A DNA stretch of 64,000 nucleotides. Source: Pseudomonadota bacterium (lineage in GTDB: Bacteria > Myxococcota_A > UBA796 > SXON01). Positions 22,236 to 29,844 of the stretch are shown in pieces. The notes below the pieces were generated by a model that made no database searches, was not told the origin of the DNA, and worked only from the letters and a program-made list of their open reading frames with translations. The DNA is taken from NCBI GenBank assembly GCA_030685065.1, contig JAUXQH010000024.1, positions 2,501 through 66,500 of the forward strand, written 5' to 3'. The first letter of the stretch is position 1, and each line of letters begins with the position of its first letter. Both the position numbers and the translations under genes were made by a program.

Positions 22236-24502
22236 TGTCCCGGGTCACCCCACGCCGGCTGCTCCCCGCCGCGCTCCTGCTCGCGGCGATGAACCTCGCG
22301 CTCGTCGGTGTGGCCTGGGTCTTCCGGCAGACCGTGGCGCCCGGCTGGAAAAAGGGCCCGCTGATCGATCCCGCGTCGCCCTACGCGCCCGAGAACGCGA
22401 TGGTGCTGTTCGCGTTCGCCGCATGCGTGGCGCTCGACATCTACGTGTTCGTCCTGGCCCTCGCGCGCGCGCGGGCCGCGGATCGCGGAGCGCGCCATTG
22501 GGTCCCATGGGCGGCGCTGCTCCTCGCCGCGTGCGTGTCCGAGCTGGGCGTGCGCGGCTGGCTCGCGGTCGACATGGTCACCTACTTCCGGCCCCACCCC
22601 ACCCTGCACTGGGTGGTCCGCCCGAACCTCCGCGGCTTCGCCAACCTCAAGGGCGGGGGCACGGTCACGACCAACGCCGACGGGATGCGCTTTGCGACGG
22701 TCGCCGGCGCGGAAGCGCCCCGAACCAAGGCGCTGGGGGAGTTCCGGGTGCTCGTCCTGGGGGACTCGTCGAACTTCGGGCACGGGGTCGAGGGGAACGA
22801 GATGTGGTCGAGCGTCCTCGGCGAGCTCGTCCCGCGGTTCGAGGACAAGGCGGTCACCGTGCTCAACGGCGCCACGCCCGGGTGGACCACCTACCAGGCG
22901 GTCGAGTACCTCCGCGAGACGGGCCTCGCCTACGCGCCCGACCTGGTGATCGCCGGCTTCAACAACGATCCGGGGCCGGAGTACCTCTCCGACCGCCAAC
23001 GCGTGCCCGGAGGCTTCGTCCGCGCCGCGAACCGAGTGGCCTTCGGTTTCGAGACCTTCCTGCTCTCGCGCGAGGTGCTGCTCTCGCTCGTCCGCCACGC
23101 CAACGACCGATACGTGCAGCGCGTGGGTGGCGACGAGCCGGTGTATGGAAAGCTCGCCGCCGCGGAGTCCGCGGGGCTGGTTCCGCGCGTGAGCCTCGAC
23201 GAGTTCCTGGCGAACCTCGCCACGCTGGACGACCTCGCGCCCGCGTTCGCCTGGATCGACATGCCGATCAACCGCACCGAGCCGGAGCTGGTCGACCGCT
23301 ACGTCAACCCCAGCTACCGGAGCGCCGCTGCGAAGCTCGCCGCCGAGCGCGAGTTCACGTTGGTCGAGGTCGACAGCCGCTGGAGTCGCACCCGCGAGTC
23401 GGGGCTGTTCCAGGAGGGGCACGTGTTCCACCCGAGCGCGACCGGCCACCGGCGCCTCGCGGAGCAGGTCGCGCAGCAGGTGTTCGCGCGCGGGGGCGAG
23501 ATGTCGGGGCCACCCCCGGCCGCTACCGAACCGACGCTGCGCCTCGGCATCTCCTCGCTCACGCCCGTCCACGCGCACGTCCTCGCCGTGCTCCAGGCCA
23601 TGCCCGAGCTCGCGGCGAAGCATGGGCTCGACCTCGTCGTGTCCGCCTACGCCAGCGGGAAGTCCCAGGGCGAGGACGTCGCGAACGGCGCGCTCGATGC
23701 CTTCTTCACGTGCGAGGTGCCCGCGATCCAGATGATGGAGCGACGCACCGACGTTCGTGCGGTGGCGACGCCCGGGGCGCTCGGCCGGATCGCGGTGGTC
23801 GCGCGCGGGGTCGACACGCTCGCGGGGCTCGCCGGCAGGCGCATCGGCCTCGCGCCGGGCTCCACGCCCGCGATGGACTGGCAGACCTGGAGCACGTCGC
23901 TCGGCGCGACCGTCGTCGAGCTCACGACGGAGGACCTCTTCCCCGCCCTCGTCGAGGGTCGGGTGGACGCCGTGGTCGGCTGGGACCCGTGGGTGGAGGA
24001 CTGGCTCCGGAAGGACCCGGCGCTGCGGGTGGTCGCCGAGCGGACGTTCCGATCGGTGCTCGCGGTGTCCGCGCCGTGGAGCACGGCCGAAGCGAGCCGG
24101 GCGCGCCGGCTCACGGCGTTGGTCGAGGACACGCTGCGCATCGCCGCGGCCGATCGCACCCGATGGGACGCGGCGGTGGCCGCCCTCTCGGGCTGGCCGG
24201 TCGGCGTGGTCGCGGCCGTGGCCGATCAGAACGAGCTCCTCGCGGGCGTGGGCGGCGGCTCGATGGCCTGGACCAAGGGGGACAGCGACGGGCTGGAGCG
24301 GGCCGCGCGCTTCGCGACGCAGGGCCGTGTGAACGGGCTGGAGCTCGTCGGCCTGGAGCTCCTCGAGGGCCACGCGCCGGCGCGGCGGGCGGGCCCCCCC
24401 AGCGACCCCAAGAGCGGCCCCCCGAACGGACCCAAGAGCGGCCCCCCGAACGGACCCAAGAACGGCCCCCCGCGCGGGCCCCCGCTTCCGAAGGCCCCGT
24501 GA
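22235..24502 (+). CDS. Fusion of membrane-anchored SGNH-hydrolase-like domain and ABC substrate-binding-like domain
   Basis: 755 aa. Three N-terminal hydrophobic segments (~9-29, 54-77, 90-108) are followed by an SGNH-like domain with the GDSSNFGHGV nucleophile block (~176-185) and a C-terminal FHPSATGHRRLAEQV block. From about residue 430 the chain becomes an NMT1/TauA-like periplasmic binding protein: LRLGISSLTPVHAHVLAV, DAFFTCEVPAI, RIGLAPGSTPAMDW and VDAVVGWDPWVEDWL. It ends in a Gly/Pro/Lys repeat tail. No stop separates the two halves, but an internal ATG at 23501 could start the second as its own protein. The start GTG overlaps the radical SAM stop. Confidence 0.8.
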   Translation: MSRVTPRRLLPAALLLAAMNLALVGVAWVFRQTVAPGWKKGPLIDPASPYAPENAMVLFAFAACVALDIYVFVLALARARAADRGARHWVPWAALLLAACVSELGVRGWLAVDMVTYFRPHPTLHWVVRPNLRGFANLKGGGTVTTNADGMRFATVAGAEAPRTKALGEFRVLVLGDSSNFGHGVEGNEMWSSVLGELVPRFEDKAVTVLNGATPGWTTYQAVEYLRETGLAYAPDLVIAGFNNDPGPEYLSDRQRVPGGFVRAANRVAFGFETFLLSREVLLSLVRHANDRYVQRVGGDEPVYGKLAAAESAGLVPRVSLDEFLANLATLDDLAPAFAWIDMPINRTEPELVDRYVNPSYRSAAAKLAAEREFTLVEVDSRWSRTRESGLFQEGHVFHPSATGHRRLAEQVAQQVFARGGEMSGPPPAATEPTLRLGISSLTPVHAHVLAVLQAMPELAAKHGLDLVVSAYASGKSQGEDVANGALDAFFTCEVPAIQMMERRTDVRAVATPGALGRIAVVARGVDTLAGLAGRRIGLAPGSTPAMDWQTWSTSLGATVVELTTEDLFPALVEGRVDAVVGWDPWVEDWLRKDPALRVVAERTFRSVLAVSAPWSTAEASRARRLTALVEDTLRIAAADRTRWDAAVAALSGWPVGVVAAVADQNELLAGVGGGSMAWTKGDSDGLERAARFATQGRVNGLELVGLELLEGHAPARRAGPPSDPKSGPPNGPKSGPPNGPKNGPPRGPPLPKAP
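24392..24463 (+). repeat. 24-bp in-frame tandem repeat
   Basis: Three copies of a 24-base unit (GGCCCCCCGAACGGACCCAA plus four bases) encode GPPNGPKS-type octapeptides at the C-terminal tail of the SGNH/substrate-binding fusion. A partial fourth unit follows. Confidence 0.88.
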
Positions 24503-24506
24503 CCCT

Positions 24507-25544
24507 TCACCGCATGTCGATCTCACGCGCGGTCTGGCGGCGCGCCCCGCTCTCGGCGGCGTGGGTGCGGAGCTTGCCGAGCACCACGCCGAGGGCCTCG
24601 GGCGTGTGGTCCCCGGGGAGCACGCGCGCCAGCGACAGCCCGGCCCGCGCCTCTTCCAGATAGGCGAGGGCGTAGTCCTGGAGGCTCTCGGTGCGTGCGC
24701 GCTCGAGCGCCAGGCTCGCGCGGTGCTCCAGGAGACGCTCGAGGTGGCCCGCCGTCCCCTGGCGACGTTCGCGGATGAAGGCGTCCTCGTTGGGGCCGCC
24801 CTCCCGCAGGGCGAACAGGCGCGCGCCGACCGAGATCGGATCGATGCGGGCGAGGTCCGAGTCGAGGGTCTGGAGGGTGAGCGCGAGGCGATACACCCAG
24901 GCGGCCACCTCGGAGAGCCCAGCGCGCGTCGCGCGGTCGGGGGCCTGCCCGTCGAACGACTGGTCGAGCTGCCAGGCGCGCATGGCGGCCGCGCGGTAGG
25001 GCGCCGCGAGCGCGACCTGGATGCGGCCGGGGGAGGGGATGCGCGTCGGGAGCGACCACCGCAACGTGCCCGGAAGGAGCGCCTGCGCCGTGCAGATGCC
25101 GACGACCGCCCCGGCCCAGAGCGACGAGGTGACCGAGAACCCCCCGAGGAGCCCCAGCCCATCGGCCGCGAAGAGCCCGACACCCGCGCCGGCGATGCCC
25201 GCGAGCAGGCTCTCGACCCGCGCCACGCCGTCTCCCCCGCCCACCGCCACGCCCGCGGCCGCGCCGGCCGCCACCGCCGCGGGAAAGCCGAGCCCGGCCA
25301 GGAGCAGCGTGGCCGCGACGACGAACACCATCACGAGCGGCAACAGGTAGATGCGGGAAGGTCGCGTCGCGACGACGCCCACGCCGGTCGCGATGGCGAG
25401 CGCGAGCGTGGGGTTCGTGAACTCCAGCCCGGCGAGCGCGAGCCCGCCCGCTGCGAGCGCCTGCGCGGAGGCCCACGCCACCTGTCGCTGGAGCAGGCGC
25501 CGCCCCTCGGAGGGCGGGAGCTCGAAGCGAGACCACAGGGTCAT
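24507..25544 (-). CDS. Multi-pass membrane protein with helical cytoplasmic domain, unknown function
   Basis: 345 aa. The N-terminal half is hydrophobic with about five or six helices (LAAGGLALAGLEFTNPTLAL, IYLLPLVMVFVVAATLLLAG, and others). The C-terminal ~150 residues are soluble and helical, with many Arg/Glu. The architecture loosely recalls FUSC-type efflux proteins, but no motif confirms this. The start ATG at 25544 has GGGAG seven bases upstream; a GTG at 25586 would add 14 residues and overlap the VWA gene. It is downstream of the VWA gene on the same strand and probably co-transcribed. Confidence 0.65.
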   Translation of the reverse strand: MTLWSRFELPPSEGRRLLQRQVAWASAQALAAGGLALAGLEFTNPTLALAIATGVGVVATRPSRIYLLPLVMVFVVAATLLLAGLGFPAAVAAGAAAGVAVGGGDGVARVESLLAGIAGAGVGLFAADGLGLLGGFSVTSSLWAGAVVGICTAQALLPGTLRWSLPTRIPSPGRIQVALAAPYRAAAMRAWQLDQSFDGQAPDRATRAGLSEVAAWVYRLALTLQTLDSDLARIDPISVGARLFALREGGPNEDAFIRERRQGTAGHLERLLEHRASLALERARTESLQDYALAYLEEARAGLSLARVLPGDHTPEALGVVLGKLRTHAAESGARRQTAREIDMR

Positions 25545-25569
25545 CGGGGCGCTCCCTTCGGAAGAGCTG

Positions 25570-26967
25570 CTATCGGGAGAGGTCACGGCCGGCCTCGCTT
25601 GCGGCTTTCGCCGCGTAGGACGCCCCTTCGGAAGAGCCGAGGGACTCGATGGTGGACATGGTCTCGCGGTCGGCGCGGAGCCCGGGGTCGTCGACCTCGG
25701 CCAGCGTCTCGGCGATGACGCTCGACGCGCTGCGCATCATCGCCTTGGCCTTCGCGCCGTCCCCGTCGCGCCAGGCGTCGGCCGAGGCGCGGGTGAGGGC
25801 CCCGGCGCGGGCGCGGGTCGCCGCGACGGTGGCGGCCTCGTCGATCGAGGCGCTCACCGCGGCGGGGCTGGTGGTGATCTGCGCGGCCACGCTGGCGTCG
25901 GCGCCGAGCCGCTCCCCGTCGTCGACCGGAGCCCACGAGAGCTCGGCGCGCAGGACGGACAGGTCGCCGAGCGCTTGGGCGGGGACCTCGACGGCGAGCA
26001 CGATCTTTCGCGTCTGGCCCGCGCTGACGTCGCCCAGGAACACCTCGGCTCCGCCCCCCGCCTCGGTGTCGAGGGTGGAGGTCCAGCCGTAGACCTCGCG
26101 GATCCGCACACCGACACCGGCGTGCAGCCGCACGAGCGCCCGCCGCGCCTGGGTCTTCGTCGTCCGCTCGAGCTCGGCGGCGATCACGGTGGGCAGCTCC
26201 TCGGGGTTCCCCACGAAACGGTACGACCCGCCCCCGGCGTCGGCCATGGCTTCGAGCAGGTTCTCGTTGAAGTCTCGACCCAGGCCGATGGCTGAAACGC
26301 TCACGCCTGCCGACGCGTACCCCTGGGCGAGCCGCGCGAACGCCTCGGGGCTGGTCTCGCCCACGTTGGCCTGCCCGTCCGACACGAGCAGCACCTTCCG
26401 CGCGTACGCGGAGCTGTACGCCCGGGTCGACGAGAGCTGGTCCTCGCCGAGCTCGAGGCCATCCCACAGGTTGGTGCCGCCGTCGTCGCGGAGGCCCTCG
26501 ATCACGCCGTGCAGGCGCGCGGTGTCTCCGTCGAAGCGGGCGCCTTCGACCAGCACGCGGGCGCGGTCGTCGAAGCTCACGAGCGCGAAACGGTCGCCCT
26601 CCCGGAGCGAGTCGACCAGCTCGTCCGCGGCGGCGCGGGCGGCCTCGATCTTGCCCTCCCGCCCCATCGAGCCGGACGTGTCGACAACGACCGCGATGTC
26701 CACCGGCACGCGCTCGCTCTCCACGTCGGGCGCGGTGACGCTCACGACGACGTAGCGGAGGTTGTCCCCGTGCTGGAGCACGGTGTCGCGATCCATCCGC
26801 ACGTCGAGCGCGAGCTGTCCGCCGCGGGCGAGGGCCGCCTCGGGGATCAGCTCCGGATCGGCCGCCGGGTCGAGGGGCGTCGCGACGGGAATGGCCCGGT
26901 ACCGCGCGTCGAGGGTGGGCGCGACCAGGGCGCCGAGGGTCGCCGCGGCGGCGAGGAGGAGGGTCAT
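25570..26967 (-). CDS. von Willebrand factor type A domain protein
   Basis: 465 aa. A signal peptide or anchor (MTLLLAAAATLGALVAP) is followed by a beta domain and a VWA domain with an intact MIDAS, DTSGSMG at ~96. The metal-site Thr is probably in DDGGTNLWDGL, and VLLVSDGQANVG carries the later Asp. The C-terminal part is a beta domain plus helices. VWA proteins of this layout (like YfbK) are secreted or membrane-tethered and mediate Mg2+-dependent protein contacts. The start ATG 26967 is preferred to GTG 26982. It is paired with the membrane protein downstream. Confidence 0.85.
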   Translation of the reverse strand: MTLLLAAAATLGALVAPTLDARYRAIPVATPLDPAADPELIPEAALARGGQLALDVRMDRDTVLQHGDNLRYVVVSVTAPDVESERVPVDIAVVVDTSGSMGREGKIEAARAAADELVDSLREGDRFALVSFDDRARVLVEGARFDGDTARLHGVIEGLRDDGGTNLWDGLELGEDQLSSTRAYSSAYARKVLLVSDGQANVGETSPEAFARLAQGYASAGVSVSAIGLGRDFNENLLEAMADAGGGSYRFVGNPEELPTVIAAELERTTKTQARRALVRLHAGVGVRIREVYGWTSTLDTEAGGGAEVFLGDVSAGQTRKIVLAVEVPAQALGDLSVLRAELSWAPVDDGERLGADASVAAQITTSPAAVSASIDEAATVAATRARAGALTRASADAWRDGDGAKAKAMMRSASSVIAETLAEVDDPGLRADRETMSTIESLGSSEGASYAAKAASEAGRDLSR

Positions 26968-27098
26968 GTGCCAGCGTTCCACGCGCGCTCCGGTGCGAAT
27001 AGGGTCGGCCTTGCCCGAGGGGCAGCCGGCTCGACAACGGCGGCCCTCCCAGGTTCCTTACGGCGTTCCGGAGGAGCCCGTCTGCTATTGTTCGGGGA

Positions 27099-28013
27099 AT
27101 GCTGCCCTTCACGCTCCTGATGTCCCTCCTCTTGGGCCAGGCCTTCGCCCGCGCCGACATCGCCATCCTCGTGTCGGACCCGCTCGAGGCCTACGAGGCG
27201 CCCGTCGCCCAGTTCCAGGACGCCATCGGGCGCTCCACCACCGTGTTCCAGATCGACGGAAGTCGTGCGCGCGCCGACTCCATCGTCAAGCAGCTGCGGG
27301 CCGACCTGCCCCCGCTCGTCTTCGCCGTCGGCGCCAAGGCCGCGTACATCGCCGTCAACGAGCTCCCCGAGGTGCCCGTCGTCTATGCGTTGGTGCTCGA
27401 GCCGGGCAAGTACGGCATCTCCGGGACCCAGGTGACGGGGGTCTCGATGGAGGTGCCGGCCGAGGCCACGCTCTCCCAGTTCCAGCTGTTCGCGCCCGCC
27501 GTCAAGCGGCTCGGCGTCCTGCTCTCCACCAGCAACAAGTCCCCCCAGGTCACCGAGGCGCTCGCGTCGGCGCGCCGCCTCGGCTTCGAGACCTCGGTGC
27601 AGCGCGTGACCAACGCGCGCGATCTACGCGCCGCGTGGCAACGCACGGCCGGAAACGTGGACGCCCTCTGGCTCCTCCCGGATCCCGTGGTGATGACGCC
27701 CGATGTCTTCCGCTGGCTGAGAAACGACACCATGCGTCGCCGCGTGCCGATGCTCGCGAGCACCGAGAACCTCGTCCGAGCCGGCGCGCTCCTCTGTGTC
27801 GCCCCGGATCGCCAGGTGGCCGGGCAGCAGGCGAGCGACCTGGCCCGCCGCATCCTCGAGGGCGGCGAGCTCCCCGGCACCATCGAGCCGCCCGCGCCGG
27901 GCTCGATGCGCGTCGTGCTCAACCGGGACACGCTCGACAGCATGGGCATCGCGGTGGACGAGATCATGCTCGACTTCGCGGACGAGGTCGTGCGCGAGAC
28001 CGAGGGCCGCTGA
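27099..28013 (+). CDS. ABC-transporter-type periplasmic substrate-binding protein (PF04392-like)
   Basis: 304 aa. The signal peptide MLPFTLLMSLLLGQAFARA is followed by the two-lobe fold typical of the ABC_sub_bind family (TrpX/DUF534-like): IAILVSDPLEAY, FAVGAKAAYIAVNE, PVVYALVLEPG, TGVSMEVPAEATL and LPDPVVMTPDVFRWL. No permease or ATPase gene is adjacent. In several proteobacteria orphan members sit next to TonB-dependent receptors or signalling proteins, and a receptor lies about 1.8 kb downstream here. The ligand is unknown. Confidence 0.85.
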   Translation: MLPFTLLMSLLLGQAFARADIAILVSDPLEAYEAPVAQFQDAIGRSTTVFQIDGSRARADSIVKQLRADLPPLVFAVGAKAAYIAVNELPEVPVVYALVLEPGKYGISGTQVTGVSMEVPAEATLSQFQLFAPAVKRLGVLLSTSNKSPQVTEALASARRLGFETSVQRVTNARDLRAAWQRTAGNVDALWLLPDPVVMTPDVFRWLRNDTMRRRVPMLASTENLVRAGALLCVAPDRQVAGQQASDLARRILEGGELPGTIEPPAPGSMRVVLNRDTLDSMGIAVDEIMLDFADEVVRETEGR

Positions 28014-28058
28014 GAGAGAGCCGGGGGCGCTGACGCGCCGTCGCTCCGCTCCGAGCCG

Positions 28059-28442
28059 CTACTTGTCGCTCTTCGCGCTGTCGACCGTCACGCCCGCGAA
28101 CAGCGAGTCCCCGAAGCCGAGCACGCCGATGGGCTCCGTCTGCTCGCCGTTGGAGACGAGGATGAAGCCGTGGATCATGGGGACGTACGGCAACATCACC
28201 ATCGGAAAGAGGAAGAACCCGAGCCCGCACGTGACCATGGAGATGGTGAAGTACACCATCAGCAGCACGACCCAGAGCAGGTACGCGACCGCCGCCTGCT
28301 TCGCGTGGTAGAGCGCGAACGCGTCGTTCCGCTGGATGAACGGGACCACGAACAGCGGGAAGCCGACGAACACGGACGCGTAGGACAGGTAGGCCCAGGT
28401 CCGGCCCTCCTGCGTGATCGGGAGCTGGGGTTCGGTGGACAT
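28059..28442 (-). CDS. DUF4870-like membrane protein
   Basis: 127 aa with three membrane helices (~17-35, 50-70, 72-95). The motif FALYHAKQAAVAYLLW matches the DUF4870/Tic20-like family of small integral membrane proteins of unknown role. It starts nine bases after the stop of the upstream TPR-like gene, on the same strand as the TonB receptor. Confidence 0.8.
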   Translation of the reverse strand: MSTEPQLPITQEGRTWAYLSYASVFVGFPLFVVPFIQRNDAFALYHAKQAAVAYLLWVVLLMVYFTISMVTCGLGFFLFPMVMLPYVPMIHGFILVSNGEQTEPIGVLGFGDSLFAGVTVDSAKSDK

Positions 28443-28451
28443 CGGGTGGGT

Positions 28452-29810
28452 CTAACCGGGCCGCGAATCGATCGTGCTCGGCGGTGGGGCGGGGGCCGCG
28501 CACGGGATCGCGTCGAGCGACGAGGCCGCCCGTCTCCCTGCGTCCAACAGCGCGCGGAGCCGCTCGTCCTCCGCCGTGACGCGCGCCAGGATGGCGGCCC
28601 CGCCGAGCCGCTCCAGGCGAGCGGCTTCCTCGTCCAGCGACGCCACGGCAGCGTCGGCGGCTCCGGGGCGCCAGCCGGCGCGCTGCTTCTCGACGAGCCC
28701 CCGCTCCGTCTCGATGCGTGCGAGCTTGCGACCAATCGTCCCCACCTCGACGCCGAGCTCCGTCCGCAGCTCCACGGGCAGGTCCACGGGCCGCTCCCCG
28801 GAGAGCTCGGGCTCCGCGAAGCGCCGGTAGATCCACTCCAGGCGCTGGAAGTCGGGGTCGTCCAGCCCGGCCTCCGTCGTCCAGCGCTCGAGCAGGGTCC
28901 CGACCTGGGCATGGACCGGCCGGAAGGTCGCCTCCGCGGACTCGAGCTGCCGGACGAAGGCGGCTCGATCCGCACACACGTCCCGCGCGGCGGCGTCCTG
29001 GAGGAGGGCCTCGAGACGCGCCGCGGCGGCGCCCTCCGCGTCCGTTCGCTGCGCCCGCCGCGGGAGCCCTGGCTGCATCCACGCGAGGATCAAGTGGGCG
29101 TCCGCCCGCCGCGGCGACGTTCCGGGGACCGAGCGGAGGATCTTGACGGCCTCCAGGTCCATGCCCGCGTGCGCGTACAGGCGCGCGATCCCGAGGATCG
29201 CGTGCTCGCGCGATCGGTCAAGCTCGGCGGCCCGGTGCTCCGGGACCAGATGGCCGTCGTGACGGCCGACCGCGCGGAGCACATCCACGAAGGCGCGATG
29301 GGCGAGGTGTGGCTTCCCGAGGCGGCCCTGGATGAGGCCGGCGAGGTAACGGGCGCGGATCGCCGCATCGGAGGAGAGGGGGATCGCGGCGAGCAATCGA
29401 CGGGCTTCGGCGAGATCGTCCGCGTCCGCGCCGTCGGCCATGCCCTCGAAGAGCGCGCGTGCCCGCAGCCACCCGAGCCAGGCCTTCTCCTGCTTGGGCC
29501 AGTGGCTCTCCGGGACATCGAGGATGCGGCCGCGCAGCAGGCTCCAGTCGTCGGTCAGGGCGGCGATGCGGACCAGGCGGCCGAGGGCCTCGCCGTACCC
29601 GGGGGCGGCGGCGCCGCGGTCGAGGATCGCGATGAATTGAGCCTCGGAGGCGACCGGCAGCCCCAGGTCGTAGAGCGACCGGGCTGATACATCCAGCGAA
29701 CCATCAGCTGATACATTCGCTGATACATCGGCTGATACATCGGGTGCGGCAGCCAGGGCGCCGCCGGTGTGCAGAAGCAGGCACAGAGCGATCACTTGGA
29801 GAGCCATCAT
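28452..29810 (-). CDS. Exported helical (TPR-like) protein of unknown function
   Basis: 452 aa. Signal peptide MMALQVIALCLLLHTGGALA. The next ~20 residues are DVSA-type repeats encoded by a 12-bp DNA repeat. The body is alpha-helical with TPR-like stretches (ARYLAGLIQGRLGKPHLAHRAF, HAILGIARLYAHAGMDLEAV). A long coiled-coil-like segment follows (IGRKLARIETERGLVEKQRA ... DEEAARLERLGG). It follows the TonB-dependent receptor by 34 bases on the same strand, so it is probably an accessory periplasmic protein. No family named. Confidence 0.72.
   Translation of the reverse strand: MMALQVIALCLLLHTGGALAAAPDVSADVSANVSADGSLDVSARSLYDLGLPVASEAQFIAILDRGAAAPGYGEALGRLVRIAALTDDWSLLRGRILDVPESHWPKQEKAWLGWLRARALFEGMADGADADDLAEARRLLAAIPLSSDAAIRARYLAGLIQGRLGKPHLAHRAFVDVLRAVGRHDGHLVPEHRAAELDRSREHAILGIARLYAHAGMDLEAVKILRSVPGTSPRRADAHLILAWMQPGLPRRAQRTDAEGAAAARLEALLQDAAARDVCADRAAFVRQLESAEATFRPVHAQVGTLLERWTTEAGLDDPDFQRLEWIYRRFAEPELSGERPVDLPVELRTELGVEVGTIGRKLARIETERGLVEKQRAGWRPGAADAAVASLDEEAARLERLGGAAILARVTAEDERLRALLDAGRRAASSLDAIPCAAPAPPPSTIDSRPG
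29683..29742. repeat. GCTGATACATCG tandem repeat, coding copy
   Basis: Three 12-base copies close to GCTGATACATCG plus a diverged stretch lie inside the N-terminal coding region of the TPR-like gene (translated as DVSA units on the reverse strand). The same unit occurs in tandem at 49586-49630 in an intergenic position, 20 kb away. Confidence 0.85.
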
Positions 29811-29844
29811 CGCCCGAGGCTATCCGTCTGCGGAGGGGGCGCGA

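Noticed and set aside
23501..24502. Separate gene for the substrate-binding domain starting at ATG 23501
   Set aside because: No stop precedes it in frame and its ribosome-binding site is weak, so a fusion is the simpler reading; kept as an alternative.
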